Below, piece by piece: positions 35,396 through 46,906 of a stretch of DNA of 64,000 bases. The stretch covers positions 248,001-312,000 of the forward strand of contig CAJJCW010000001.1 of assembly GCA_905182885.1 (NCBI GenBank), given 5' to 3'. Positions within the stretch are counted from its first letter, which is position 1; the number at the start of each line of letters is the position of its first letter. The DNA is from SAR86 cluster bacterium SAR86B. GTDB taxonomy: Bacteria > Pseudomonadota > Gammaproteobacteria > Magnimaribacterales > D2472. The position numbers were made by a program, and so were the translations under genes. The notes below the pieces were generated by a model. That model had not been told where the DNA came from. It was given only the letters and a program-made list of their open reading frames with translations, and did not search any database.

Positions 35396-36329
35396 TATCT
35401 GCTTCCATTGCTGATTCGTCTAGATATGATTTTTCTATCGACCAATCCACATATTTATTAATTAATAAAATTAAAAATGCTGTGCCCAGAACGAGAAAGA
35501 TGTAGTTGCCATAAAGGATAATTTGTAAACTAATATATATATACATTTTATTTAATAAATCTATGAATGTTGGTATCTGGCCAAGAGATCCATTTTCACC
35601 AAAAATATCAGGGGCATATCCTTCCAAGAAGCCTGCAAAAACTGCAAAAAGGAATGGAAGCACTATTAATATAAGTATTATTATGTCGTCATATTTTTTT
35701 AAATTTCTTTCCTCTAAATCTTGTGGCAAGTCCTGAGGAAGGGTTGTAATGTAGTTTTGAACCAAATTTTTCTTATTAAAAAATAATGGGAAATCTACAA
35801 ATATTAAATGAATAAATTCTAATAAAAAATCTAATAGCCAAATAAGAATAAACATTAATAATCTTATATGCGCAGCTATGAAATAAGCACAATATTTTAA
35901 AAATTCAGTTGCTATTGCGAAAAGTGCAAAAAGAAAAGCTGACTTAGCTGCTTTTTTCCCCCTCAATTGTATGCCTGCAAGCTTAAATGAGGAACGGTTA
36001 GGCTTTGTCCAGTTAAATGTACCAAATCTACTTGAGGTTGATAATGTAAAACCAGACTTTGATAAATTAAGGTTTAAAAGATTATTCGAATTAGACCATC
36101 TGCCTCTTAAAATGGTCCCGCCTTTTCTTAAACCTACAGTTAAACCTTTAATGGTTTTTGAGATTCTAAAGCCATGCTTGGTGTTATATGTTGCATTTCT
36201 TCCAAGCTTGACTGATGCATTGATGCCTGATGTTCTTGAAGCCCTGAATCTAAGTTTTGAATCATCAGAATGAACCTTTACCTCTGCTCGTTTCAGAGGT
36301 TTGCCTTTAAAGATCTTTAAGAATTTCAT
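35385..36329 (-). CDS. DUF4236-like protein with C-terminal membrane domain
   Basis: A 314-residue protein. Residues about 25-115 are a repetitive, basic, Gly/Ser/Asn-rich beta region (LRFRASRTSG, ASVKLGRNATYNTKHGF, GGTILRGRWSNS, LNLSKSGFTLSTSSRFG) that resembles DUF4236 domains. The rest has four to five hydrophobic spans (about 130-185, 217-238, 270-300). Function unknown. It lies just downstream of the tRNA-Ile gene, on the accessory side. The family assignment comes from pattern only and is moderate. Confidence 0.55.
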   Translation of the reverse strand: MKFLKIFKGKPLKRAEVKVHSDDSKLRFRASRTSGINASVKLGRNATYNTKHGFRISKTIKGLTVGLRKGGTILRGRWSNSNNLLNLNLSKSGFTLSTSSRFGTFNWTKPNRSSFKLAGIQLRGKKAAKSAFLFALFAIATEFLKYCAYFIAAHIRLLMFILIWLLDFLLEFIHLIFVDFPLFFNKKNLVQNYITTLPQDLPQDLEERNLKKYDDIIILILIVLPFLFAVFAGFLEGYAPDIFGENGSLGQIPTFIDLLNKMYIYISLQIILYGNYIFLVLGTAFLILLINKYVDWSIEKSYLDESAMEADSDK

Positions 36330-36376
36330 TTAATATAATTGGCAAATTTCATGCTACAAGTATGCCAAAAAAAGGA

Positions 36377-36446
36377 TGTGTTAAAAAGTGTGCTAAATAT
36401 TTAACACATAAGATAACTGAAAACTCTGTGTGTTAATGTGTGTTAA
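36377..36446. repeat. Four copies of TGTGTTAA next to tRNA-Ile
   Basis: Direct copies at 36377-36384, 36429-36436 and 36439-36446, and an inverted copy at 36401-36408, fill the 146-base gap between the DUF4236-like gene and the 3' end of tRNA-Ile. Clustered short sites beside a tRNA 3' end resemble integrase arm sites or regulator binding sites; no integrase is present in the window. Confidence 0.5.
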
Positions 36447-36475
36447 ATCTTAAAAAGGGAAGAATGTTGCAAGAA

Positions 36476-36553
<78 letters not shown>

Positions 36554-36622
36554 GTATTTCAACTGAAAGGCATTTTACAGCCTAAATTAAAAAGATAAAA
36601 GAGGTATGAGTATTCTTATTGC

Positions 36623-37297
36623 TTATTGAGTTTTAAAAGATCTATATAAACTGAAATAAACGTAACCCCAAGGGATAACAATAATATATTCCACTAGGCC
36701 TAAAAGTATATATTGAGCAATGCCAGGATCTAGCAACGACTGGACTACAGATGCAGCAAGCATAGTAATTGAAAAGAATAATAATGTTAATCCAAATAAT
36801 ATACCTCCATGCTCATCAGTCTTTTCCCATGATAGTTGTAAAGATTCTGTAATGCTTTTATTTTCAAGCATTATTAAAGGAGAAAATAATGAAAGCCTGC
36901 CTGCTATATAAAATGCAGGAAGGATGAGAAGAAAGGCACTAAAAAATATAGCTATTGATGCTAAAAGATAAGCACCAAGAATAGGAAAGAATTTTTTAAA
37001 ACCAGCAAGTAAAGCCGATAAAGGTTCAATATCAATACCCTCTTCTTTGGCGTTATAAGAAACAAAAAGACCACCTATAAAAGAAATACTTAAAAGCATT
37101 CCTAGTATTCCAATGGTACCAATTGCAGTGCCGTTATCATTAATAAAGGTCATAAGATCTTCTGGCTGAGTAACGTTTTGCATTGGTGAAATAAGAGAGG
37201 CTGTGGCTATTTCAACTGCCATTACAGGAGCTGCTAGTATTAAAAAGTATTGCCAGTTATTAAAAGCAAAATTCCATGCGTGTTTAAATTGATTCAT
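36623..37297 (-). CDS. YciC-like integral membrane protein
   Basis: A 224-residue protein with about six membrane spans (residues 17-38, 57-77, 105-135, 160-185, 195-216). The pattern, including ILPAFYIAGRLSLFSPLIMLENKSITESLQLSW, matches the UPF0259/YciC and DUF975-like membrane families, whose role is unknown. The conserved segment between the spans carries the SLQLSWEKT helix typical of those proteins. It lies 69 bases from the tRNA gene and is divergent from the peptidase gene. Confidence 0.65.
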   Translation of the reverse strand: MNQFKHAWNFAFNNWQYFLILAAPVMAVEIATASLISPMQNVTQPEDLMTFINDNGTAIGTIGILGMLLSISFIGGLFVSYNAKEEGIDIEPLSALLAGFKKFFPILGAYLLASIAIFFSAFLLILPAFYIAGRLSLFSPLIMLENKSITESLQLSWEKTDEHGGILFGLTLLFFSITMLAASVVQSLLDPGIAQYILLGLVEYIIVIPWGYVYFSLYRSFKTQ

Positions 37298-37405
37298 TAG
37301 ATAATTGTAAAGTATTATGAAATCTATGCATAAAATAAATATACAACTAGTAGCAGTTATAGCAGTGAGCTATCATCGTTAGCTGTTCACCCTAATATAA
37401 AAGAT

Positions 37406-39442
37406 ATGAGTTACCCAGAATCAAAAAAAATAGAATTCAGTGAAAATCTTCACGGCTTTGAAGTTGAAGATTCTTACAGATGGCTTGAGGATTTTACCAG
37501 CGAGGAATCTGTAGATTGGGTTGAAAGGCAAAACGCCTTTACAAAAAAATTCATCGGCAAAAATAGTTATAAGAAATCTATAGCTAAAGATCTTAAAAAA
37601 ATATGGGGTAATGAATCCATTAGCACTCCTTACAAAGTTAAAGATAAAACCTTTTATTCATTTAATGATGGCTCATGGCAGCAAAGTAAATTGATGGTTA
37701 AGGATTGTGACGACTGTGAGGAAAGAGTTTTACTGGACCCAAATAATCTTTCTAAAGATGGAACTATTTCATTGGGTGGAACAAGTGTTAGTAGGAATGG
37801 ATCTCTATTAGCGTATTCCATTTCTGATGGCGGATCAGATTGGAGAACATGGAAAGTTCTGGATATAAATTCAGGCGAAGTACTTGAGGATAATATTGAA
37901 TGGGCAAAATTCTCAAATGCTACATGGGAGAATGATGATTCTGGATTTTATTATCAAAAATATGAAGAGCCAAAAGATGAGCTTTTAAAAGAGCTTAATT
38001 CCAGTCCTGAGCTAATGTTTCATAAAATAGGTACTGATCAATCAGAAGATATTATTATTTATGAAAATCCTGATAAGCCACGATGGGGATGGGGTATAAC
38101 GGTTGTTGAAGACTCTAAAATAAAATTTCTTTCTATCTCAGAGGGGACTGACGAGCGAAATAGGCTTTATGTTCAACTTGAACCTGGGGCAAGTTTTATT
38201 CCATTAATAGATGAGCTAATAGGCGCATATCAATTCTTGGGTAACAAAGAAAATATCTTCTGGTTCTATTCAACCGAAGGTTCTATAAATGGAAAAGTTG
38301 TTTCATTAGAAATAAAAAATGGTTCTTTTGTTTGGAATGATGTCATTTCTCAAACTGATAATTCAATAAGAAGCGTTAATCTTATTAATAACTCTATCGC
38401 TGTTAGTTACTTAGTTGATACATTTTCAGAAGTTCATTTCTTTTCTCTTGAGGGCGAATATAAAAACAAATTAACTACAGACAAGAAGGGAACTATTAGT
38501 GGATTTTATGGTGATCTTGAAGATACCTCTAGCTATTTTTCTTTTACTAATTTTGTAACTCCTAGGGAGATTTATAAGATTGATTTAACGGATCTTTCAC
38601 AAGAATTATTCTGGAAAGAAGATTTAGACGGCTACGATTCAAATGAATACGTATCAGAATTTACATTTTATAAATCAAAAGATGGCACCCAAATACCAAT
38701 CCATATCAACCATAAAAAATCACTAGTGATTGATAAAGAGACTCCATTACTTTTATACGGATATGGTGGTTTTAATATTTCTATACTTCCTGGCTTTAGC
38801 AAAGGCTATACCGCTTGGATGAATCAAGGTGGAGTAGTTGCTGTTGCTAATTTAAGAGGTGGCGGTGAATATGGAGATGCTTGGCACGAAGATGGCATGC
38901 TCCTTAACAAACAGAATGTTTTTGATGATTTTGCCTATGCTGCTAAGCACCTTCACAGCAAGAAAATTGGATCTCCGGAAACAACAGCCATAGACGGAAG
39001 ATCAAACGGCGGACTGCTTGTTGCTGCAACAATGTTACAAAATCCAGATTTATTTAAAGTTGCTATACCTCAGGTAGGTGTCTTAGATATGCTGAGGTTT
39101 CACAAATTTACAATTGGCTGGGCTTGGGAGAGCGACTACGGATCTCCAGATGATAAAGAAGAGTTTGAAAATCTTTTGGCTTATTCGCCTTTGCATAATA
39201 TAAAAAAAGGTGCCTGCTATCCGACAACTTTAGTAACAACAGCTAAAAGGGATGATAGGGTTGTTCCATCTCATTCATTTAAATTTGCTGCCAAACTTCA
39301 AGAGTATCAAGGTTGTGATAATCCAATCTTAATTAGAGTTGAGGGAAGAGCTGGTCATGGAGCTGGAACCCCTAGAAGTAAACAAATTAATCAGATTGCA
39401 GAAATTTATGGATTTGCTTTATTAACTATTAATCAAAAATAA
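37406..39442 (+). CDS. Prolyl oligopeptidase (S9A family)
   Basis: A 678-residue serine peptidase cleaving after proline in short peptides. The N-terminal beta-propeller (residues about 70-400; RWLEDFTSEE near the start) caps a C-terminal alpha/beta-hydrolase domain. The catalytic Ser is in DGRSNGGLL, the Asp in TAKRDDRVVPSHS and the His in EGRAGHGAGTP. LRGGGEYGDAWHEDGM is the family signature. No signal peptide is seen, so it acts in the cytoplasm, probably finishing degradation of imported or internal peptides. The length fits the family. Confidence 0.95.
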   Translation: MSYPESKKIEFSENLHGFEVEDSYRWLEDFTSEESVDWVERQNAFTKKFIGKNSYKKSIAKDLKKIWGNESISTPYKVKDKTFYSFNDGSWQQSKLMVKDCDDCEERVLLDPNNLSKDGTISLGGTSVSRNGSLLAYSISDGGSDWRTWKVLDINSGEVLEDNIEWAKFSNATWENDDSGFYYQKYEEPKDELLKELNSSPELMFHKIGTDQSEDIIIYENPDKPRWGWGITVVEDSKIKFLSISEGTDERNRLYVQLEPGASFIPLIDELIGAYQFLGNKENIFWFYSTEGSINGKVVSLEIKNGSFVWNDVISQTDNSIRSVNLINNSIAVSYLVDTFSEVHFFSLEGEYKNKLTTDKKGTISGFYGDLEDTSSYFSFTNFVTPREIYKIDLTDLSQELFWKEDLDGYDSNEYVSEFTFYKSKDGTQIPIHINHKKSLVIDKETPLLLYGYGGFNISILPGFSKGYTAWMNQGGVVAVANLRGGGEYGDAWHEDGMLLNKQNVFDDFAYAAKHLHSKKIGSPETTAIDGRSNGGLLVAATMLQNPDLFKVAIPQVGVLDMLRFHKFTIGWAWESDYGSPDDKEEFENLLAYSPLHNIKKGACYPTTLVTTAKRDDRVVPSHSFKFAAKLQEYQGCDNPILIRVEGRAGHGAGTPRSKQINQIAEIYGFALLTINQK

Positions 39443-39464
39443 AAAGTTAGTCTATTGTTTTAAT

Positions 39465-39919
39465 CTACTCGATGTCTAGTAATTCGATATCAAAAATTAA
39501 GATAGAGTTTGAGGGTATGCCAGGCCTGCCCTCATCACCATAAGCCATACTTGGATCAATATAAACTCTCCATTTATCGCCAACTCTCATTAATCCAATA
39601 ATTTTTTGACATCCTACGATAAGCCCTGACAATTGAACCTTTAGAGGCTCATTCATATCAACCGAGCTCCAAAATACCGTTCCATCGGTAAGAGTTCCAT
39701 GAAAATGAGCTGTAATTACATCATTAAGGTCGGGTGATTGGGCTGTTTCATCTCCACTACTGATAATAGAATATTGCAATCCAGACTCTACCTGATTGAT
39801 TCCATCTTGAGCTGCATTTTCAATGAAATATTGCATATTACCTATCTGTTTAACGTTAGGACTGTCTTGATTACAGCCTACTAGTATTAATAAAAGTGAG
39901 AATTGTAGTACTTTATTCA

Positions 39920-39920
<1 letters not shown>
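39465..39920 (-). CDS. FKBP-type peptidyl-prolyl isomerase, lipoprotein
   Basis: A 151-residue protein with a lipobox signal (LLLILVGC, Cys at about 16) and one FKBP domain: LQYSIISSGDE, DVITAHFHGTLTDGTVFWSS, GCQKIIGLMRVGDKWRVYIDPSMAYGDEGRPG, ending IFDIELLDI. The aromatic pocket residues are largely kept, so it should be active, folding periplasmic or surface proteins at prolyl bonds. It shares its first base with the tyrS stop, so it is probably co-transcribed with tyrS. Confidence 0.92.
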
Positions 39921-41129
<1,209 letters not shown>

Positions 41130-41189
41130 TTAACCCATTAATAGAATCAGAATGTTGCTACTTGGTGCTATAAGATTAAAATAGTTGTT

Positions 41190-44100
41190 ATGTTTTTTTC
41201 AGACAATAAATTTACAGCCGAATCATCAATAGTTCCAAAGCTAATAGAAGATTCTGCTTTTCTAAATACCGATACTATTTCAAGTAATGCGAAACAGATA
41301 ATAGATGCTTGTAGAGCCAATAAAAAAGAAAGAACTATGCTGGATGCCTTTCTAAGTGAGTATGGCTTAGATAATAATGAAGGTGTTGGTTTGATGTGCT
41401 TAGCAGAGTCAGTTTTAAGAATCCCAGACAGAAAGACTAGAGATCTTATTATTTCTGAGAAACTTTCAGAAGGAAGATGGATAGACCACTTAAATAAAGC
41501 TGATAGTCTTTTTGTAAATGCCTCAACATGGGGGTTGTTGTTAGCTGGCAAGGTTGTTAATACTCCTGAAGAATGGACAAAAAGCCCAAATAAATTTTTA
41601 AGCTCCTTGATTTCTAAATCAGGAGAATTCCCCATAAGAAATGCAGTACTTGCAGCAATGCATATACTTAGCCAGGAATTTGTCATGGGAAGAGACTTCG
41701 ATGATATTGCTAAGATAAAAGATATTGAGAGTGAGATTTACTCATTCGACATGCTTGGTGAGGCGGCTAGAAACTCTGATCAAGCTGAGGCATATTACTC
41801 ATCTTATAAAAATGCAATTGATGAAGTTGGTAAAATTAACCTTATAAAAACTAGATCTAATGGCGTTTCAATAAAAATATCTGCTCTATACCCTAGATAT
41901 GAAATGCTTAAATTAAGTGAAATTGAATTAACACTATTACCTAAATTAATTTCATTAATAGAATATGCCAAAGATAAAAATGTTGATATAACCATTGATG
42001 CTGAAGAGCAGGACAGACTTGATGTAAGTTTAGAGATAATAAAAAAAATTGCATATTCAGAAAAAATTAAGGAATGGTCTGGTTTTGGAATCGCACTGCA
42101 GGCTTATGGCAAAAGATCTATAGATGTTATTGACTGGTTAGATGATCTACTAAAGAACAGAGCTCCAATGCATCTTAGGCTAGTCAAAGGTGCTTATTGG
42201 GATTATGAAATAAAACATGCTCAAGTATCCGGCTACGAAGGCTATCCAGTTTTTACTAAAAAATCTTTAACTGATCTTTCTTACCTTGCATGTGCGAAAA
42301 GAATATTTGAAATAGAATCAATTTATCCAAAATTTGCCACTCATAACGCCCACACTATTTCAGCTATCTGTCACCTAGGACAGAATAAGAATTACGAATT
42401 TCAAAGGTTGTATGGAATGGGAGAATTGCTTTATAAATGTTCAGATGACATTTTAAAACATGGTAAAAAAGTTTCTATTTATGCTCCGATTGGAAAATAC
42501 AAAGATCTCTTACCTTATTTAGTAAGAAGGTTGCTTGAAAATGGTGCTAATAGCTCATTCATTAACAGGCTCTTAGATCCTGAGACTGATTCAAGCTGGC
42601 TAGCAAGTGGGCCTCACGATAAAATAAAAGAAGAAAAGAAAGATATACCACTTCCAGAAAATATATTTGTGAATAGAAAAAATTCGAAGGGCTTAGATTT
42701 AACTCAAGCTCAAGAAATTGAAAAGCTTAATGATGAGTTGCAAGCATTCAAAGATAAAAAAATTCATGCTACTTCAATTTATACAGGCAGAGATTCTAAA
42801 AACACTCTTTCAAATAAGGTCTTATCTATAGCTGACGACTCAGAAATTGGATCAGTTGATTTAGATAATACTTCTGAGATCCTAGAAAGCCTTAACAAGA
42901 ATCAATCCAAAGATTGGTCTGAAAAAAATGTAGAAGAAAGATCAGATATCTTGAAAGCTATTGCCAACGATATCGAGACTAGTCCATACGAGCTAATCTA
43001 TTTTTTAATGCATGAAGCTGGGAAGACTATTTACAATGCTATGGATGAAATCAGAGAGGCGATTGATTTCCTTAGATATTATTCTGAAGAGATCATAAAA
43101 ATTCATAATAGAGATTCAATTCTTGACGGCCCTACTGGTGAAATTAATACTCTGTCGTATTCTGAAAAAGGTCATTTTCTCTGCATTAGTCCTTGGAATT
43201 TTCCAGTCGCAATTCTTATTGGACAAATCAGCGCAGCGCTTGCTTGTGGTAATAGAGTTACTGTCAAACCATCTGAACATACCTCTATTCTAGGATATTT
43301 AGTAATCAAGAAATTTCATAAGCATGGAGTTCCTGTTAGTGCACTAGAACTTATATTAGGAGACGGAACATACGGAGATGCTCTATCAAATATTAAATCT
43401 ATTAAAGGGGTGGCTTTTACGGGCTCGTTGAATACAGCCAAAAAGATTCAATCTAATCTAATTAATAATCATAAAGAGATTATTAGCTTAATTGCAGAAA
43501 CTGGAGGGGTTAATGTAATGATGGCCGATTCAAGCGCCCTCCTAGAACAAGCAACTGATGACATTATTAGATCAGCTTTTGATAGCTCAGGGCAAAGATG
43601 TTCTGCTTTAAGGGTTCTATGCATACAAGATGATATTTATGATGACCTCTTAATAATGCTTAAAGGAAGTATGAGGGAATTAAAAATTGGTAATCCAGAA
43701 AGCCTTGATACTGATATTGGACCAATCATAAATAATGTTTCTTTTGAAAAATTATCTGCATATATTGAAAACTGCAAACAAAAAGGCATGCAGGTATATC
43801 AATCTACAGATGAAAATTACAGCAAACATATAGCCCCGACTGTAATTGAAATTGATGAATTCTCAGATATAGAAGAAGAGCAATTTGGCCCTATTCTTCA
43901 TATTTTGAAATTTACTTCGAAGAAGATAGAGACACTTATAGATGATATCAATGGCAGTGGTTTTGGACTTACTATGGGAATTCATACAAGAATCGAATCA
44001 AGAGCAGATCTTTTTAGTCAGAAATGTAAGGTAGGAAATATTTATATCAATAGAGATATGGTTGGAGCTGTTGTTGGGTCTCAGCCATTTGGTGGCAGAG

Positions 44101-44234
44101 GCTTATCCGGAAGCGGCTATAAAGCTGGCGGACCAAACTATCTTTTACAGTTTATGGATGAAAAAGTAATTTCAAAAAATTCAGTAGCATTCGGCGGCAA
44201 TGCAGAATTATTAAATATTCAAGAAGATAAATGA
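41190..44234 (+). CDS. putA: Bifunctional proline dehydrogenase / P5C dehydrogenase
   Basis: A 1014-residue PutA that oxidises proline to glutamate in two coupled steps. The proline dehydrogenase barrel (about residues 80-440) has ISALYPRYE, DAEEQDRLD, LRLVKGAYWDYEIK and ATHNAHTI for FAD and substrate binding. The aldehyde dehydrogenase half (about 510-1000) has the NAD site ISPWNFPVAI, the FTGSL motif, AETGGVN and the catalytic Cys in SSGQRCSALR. There is no N-terminal ribbon-helix-helix domain, so it is not a DNA-binding trifunctional PutA. It separates tyrS from its usual neighbour, the M23 peptidase gene, and overlaps that gene by 4 bases. Confidence 0.95.
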   Translation: MFFSDNKFTAESSIVPKLIEDSAFLNTDTISSNAKQIIDACRANKKERTMLDAFLSEYGLDNNEGVGLMCLAESVLRIPDRKTRDLIISEKLSEGRWIDHLNKADSLFVNASTWGLLLAGKVVNTPEEWTKSPNKFLSSLISKSGEFPIRNAVLAAMHILSQEFVMGRDFDDIAKIKDIESEIYSFDMLGEAARNSDQAEAYYSSYKNAIDEVGKINLIKTRSNGVSIKISALYPRYEMLKLSEIELTLLPKLISLIEYAKDKNVDITIDAEEQDRLDVSLEIIKKIAYSEKIKEWSGFGIALQAYGKRSIDVIDWLDDLLKNRAPMHLRLVKGAYWDYEIKHAQVSGYEGYPVFTKKSLTDLSYLACAKRIFEIESIYPKFATHNAHTISAICHLGQNKNYEFQRLYGMGELLYKCSDDILKHGKKVSIYAPIGKYKDLLPYLVRRLLENGANSSFINRLLDPETDSSWLASGPHDKIKEEKKDIPLPENIFVNRKNSKGLDLTQAQEIEKLNDELQAFKDKKIHATSIYTGRDSKNTLSNKVLSIADDSEIGSVDLDNTSEILESLNKNQSKDWSEKNVEERSDILKAIANDIETSPYELIYFLMHEAGKTIYNAMDEIREAIDFLRYYSEEIIKIHNRDSILDGPTGEINTLSYSEKGHFLCISPWNFPVAILIGQISAALACGNRVTVKPSEHTSILGYLVIKKFHKHGVPVSALELILGDGTYGDALSNIKSIKGVAFTGSLNTAKKIQSNLINNHKEIISLIAETGGVNVMMADSSALLEQATDDIIRSAFDSSGQRCSALRVLCIQDDIYDDLLIMLKGSMRELKIGNPESLDTDIGPIINNVSFEKLSAYIENCKQKGMQVYQSTDENYSKHIAPTVIEIDEFSDIEEEQFGPILHILKFTSKKIETLIDDINGSGFGLTMGIHTRIESRADLFSQKCKVGNIYINRDMVGAVVGSQPFGGRGLSGSGYKAGGPNYLLQFMDEKVISKNSVAFGGNAELLNIQEDK

Positions 44235-45486
44235 TTGGGTTTAAGAGGATTCCAAAAAGGTTAGTACTAATAACCTTTGTATCTTCAGTTGTATTGATTT
44301 TACTGCTTTATGCTGACGTAAAAACCTATCAAAGTCTTCCAATTGAGGAAATAGAAATTAGCGAAGAGCTTATAACTCAACTTCCGGAGACTCCTTTATA
44401 TCGCACTTCATCAAGTTAAGGACGGTGAGAGTCTTTCGGTTATTTTTGAAAATTTTAATGTCCCATTAAATACTGCCTACAAAATATTTAGATTAGATTC
44501 CCAAGATCTTTTAACGAAGATAAAGCCTGGAGATGAGATGCGCTTTAGCTATATGGGAGAGAAACTTACCAGTATTGAGGTTATGAAGGATAAGTTAAAT
44601 TCTTTGCTCATAACAATCTCTAACGATATATCTATCAAGAAAGTTAAAAAAAATGTTGAGTTAATAAGCTCATTTAAAAAAGGCGTTATTGGAACTTCAT
44701 TTTATGAGGCAGCTATTGAATCAGACATACCTGATAGTGTCATTATGGACTTTGCTTATATATTTGGATGGGACGTAGATTTTGTATTTGATATAAGAGA
44801 GGGTGATAAATTTTACGTTATTTATGAAACTCCTTATTCTAAATGGGGAGCAAGTAGAAAATGGTGATATCGTTTTTGCAAAATTTATTAATAATAAAAA
44901 TACTTATTTTGCCAATAGGTTTTACAACGAGGACAGCAAGAAGGAGTATTTTGATTCCAAGGGCAATAATATGCAGAAGGCATTTTTAAAGGCTCCTTTA
45001 GACTTTGCCTATATAAGCTCGCATTTTAATCCCAACAGAATGCACCCAGTTTTACACACGATAAGAGCTCATAATGGCGTAGATTATGCAGCTAAAAGAG
45101 GCTCTCCCGTTAGGAGCACAGGAGATGGAACTATTTCATTTGCCGGAAGAAGAAATGGCTGCGGCAATGAAATTGTTATCAAGCATTCCAATGACTACAC
45201 AACAAGATATTGTCACTTGCAGAAGTTTGAGAAGAATATAACCAATGGAAAGAAAGTAAGACAAGGAGATACTATAGGCTTTGTTGGTAGTACCGGTCTT
45301 GCAACAGGGCCTCATCTGCATTATGAATTTAAGATAGGTGATACAAGAATAGATCCTATAAAAGTAAGACTTCCTTCTGCTGAGCCTGTTTCAAAAAAAT
45401 TAAAACCAAGTTTTGATACACTGATACAAGAAAATAACTTAATGTTAGAGAGCTTTAATGAGCTTTCATCATATGAAAATGAATAA
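44231..45486 (+). CDS. M23 murein endopeptidase, MepM-like (two frame breaks)
   Basis: Membrane-anchored peptidoglycan DD-endopeptidase. The first segment has one N-terminal span (residues 10-29). A frame change near 44396-44405 joins it to a LysM/OapA-like domain (HQVKDGESLSVIFENF, IKPGDEMRFSY). A second near 44841-44847 (AAA to AA, or one G fewer) joins YS to NGEQVENGDIVFAKF and the catalytic domain. That domain keeps the zinc ligands of LytM enzymes (SSHFNPNRMHPVLHTIRAHNGVDYA and HLHYEF). The restored product is about 418 residues, normal for this family, which is usually next to anmK as here. The breaks are probably errors. Confidence 0.87.
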
Positions 45487-46571
45487 ATCAATATATATCG
45501 GGGCTATGAGCGGAACAAGTCATGATGCTATTGATGTTTCCTTTATCAGTGTTGATAAAAATATAACGCTTGAATTTTTTTATTCTTATAAACTGCCTAA
45601 ATTACTAAGATTAAAAATAGCAAATCAAATTAGCTCTAATAATTCCTCACTTTCCGACTTAGGAAAGCTAAACAAAGATCTAGGATTGGCTTTTTTTAAA
45701 GCTATAGATATAGGAATCACAAAAAGTAAAATAACTAAATCTAAAATAAAATGTATTGCTATTTCAGGGCAAACAGTTAGGCATGAGATTCATGGAAAAA
45801 CTTCTTTTTCAATGCAGTTAGGGGATCCTAATATTGTCGCTGCAAGAACAAGTATCCCTGTAGCTTATGATTTTAGAAATATGCATATCGCATTGGGGGG
45901 TCAAGGCGCTCCACTAGTTCCCGAGTTTCATGAAAAGATTTTTTTCAAAAAAAATAAACCTAGAATAATTTTAAATATAGGCGGTATTGCTAATTACACA
46001 TATCTAGGTAAAAAATCTCAGCCATGGGGATCTGATACGGGTCCTGGAAATGCATTAATGGATGCATATTGCTCTTTAAAGCTAGGTACTAATTTTGATA
46101 AAAATGGTGCAACGGCCTCTAAGGGGAAAGTAATAAATAAAGAGTTAAAGAAACTTTTAAGTAATAAATTTTTTAAACTGCCATTTCCAAAATCGACTGG
46201 TAAAGAATTATTTAATTCTAATCTTATGACTAAGAGCCTTATGAGTAATACCACGAAGACATATTGGCAACATTATCAGAATTTACTGCAAGTCAATATC
46301 AGATGCTATTACTAAAAATAAGCACTCGAATGCTCAAATTATAATTTGTGGCGGCGGTGGCAATAATACCAATCTTGTTAATAGAATTAGGGCTCATCAT
46401 GATGATCTCATGGCCTCAGAAGACTTAGGTTTTAACTCTCAAGCGATAGAGTCTATGGCTTTTGCTTGGCTTGGTTTCAAAAGATTAAATAGGCAAGTCT
46501 CTTTAATACAAGTTAGTAGGAAGAAATATTCGAAGGGTGTTTTGGGATCAATCGCCAGATCTAAACAGTAA
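45473..46571 (+). CDS. anmK: Anhydro-N-acetylmuramic acid kinase (two frame breaks)
   Basis: Phosphorylates and opens 1,6-anhydro-MurNAc during cell-wall recycling. The 5' part has [42 protein letters not shown] and [10 protein letters not shown]. After [10 protein letters not shown] the frame shifts near 46247-46253 (giving [14 protein letters not shown]) and again near 46288-46296 (giving ISDAITKN), then runs [18 protein letters not shown] to TAA at 46571. All family motifs exist, so errors are likelier than decay. The start could be ATG 45473 or 45479; both lie inside the peptidase gene end. The 3' end overlaps erpA by 11 bases. Confidence 0.88.
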
Positions 46572-46902
46572 AAGACTCTCCGCAACCACAGGTTGTTTTT
46601 GCGTTGGGGTTGTTTATTACAAATTTTGCCCCTGAAAGATCTTCAACATAATCTACCGTTGAACCATATAAATATGGATATGACATTGCATCGACCAAGA
46701 TGGTGAATTCACTAAAGTCTATAACGTCATCGTCAAAAGCAACTTCTTTATCAAATTTAAAACCATAGCTAAAGCCTGAACAACCTCCACCGGTTACATA
46801 AACTCTAAAATTTGAATCCTTTTCTGCCTCAGTGACACTTCTAATCCTCTTTAATGCTGAATCTGACAAGGATATTGATTTATTTTGGTTAACTGAATCC
46901 AT
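46561..46902 (-). CDS. erpA: Iron-sulfur cluster insertion protein ErpA
   Basis: A 113-residue A-type Fe-S carrier that delivers clusters to apoproteins, including IspG/IspH in E. coli. It has the three cysteines in [11 protein letters not shown] and the C-terminal TTCGCGESF, plus [19 protein letters not shown]. The length and motifs fit ErpA better than IscA or SufA, and its place next to anmK is where erpA is found in many Gammaproteobacteria. The start lies 4 bases after the hypothetical gene upstream. Confidence 0.94.
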   Translation of the reverse strand: MDSVNQNKSISLSDSALKRIRSVTEAEKDSNFRVYVTGGGCSGFSYGFKFDKEVAFDDDVIDFSEFTILVDAMSYPYLYGSTVDYVEDLSGAKFVINNPNAKTTCGCGESFTV

Positions 46903-46906
46903 TAAA

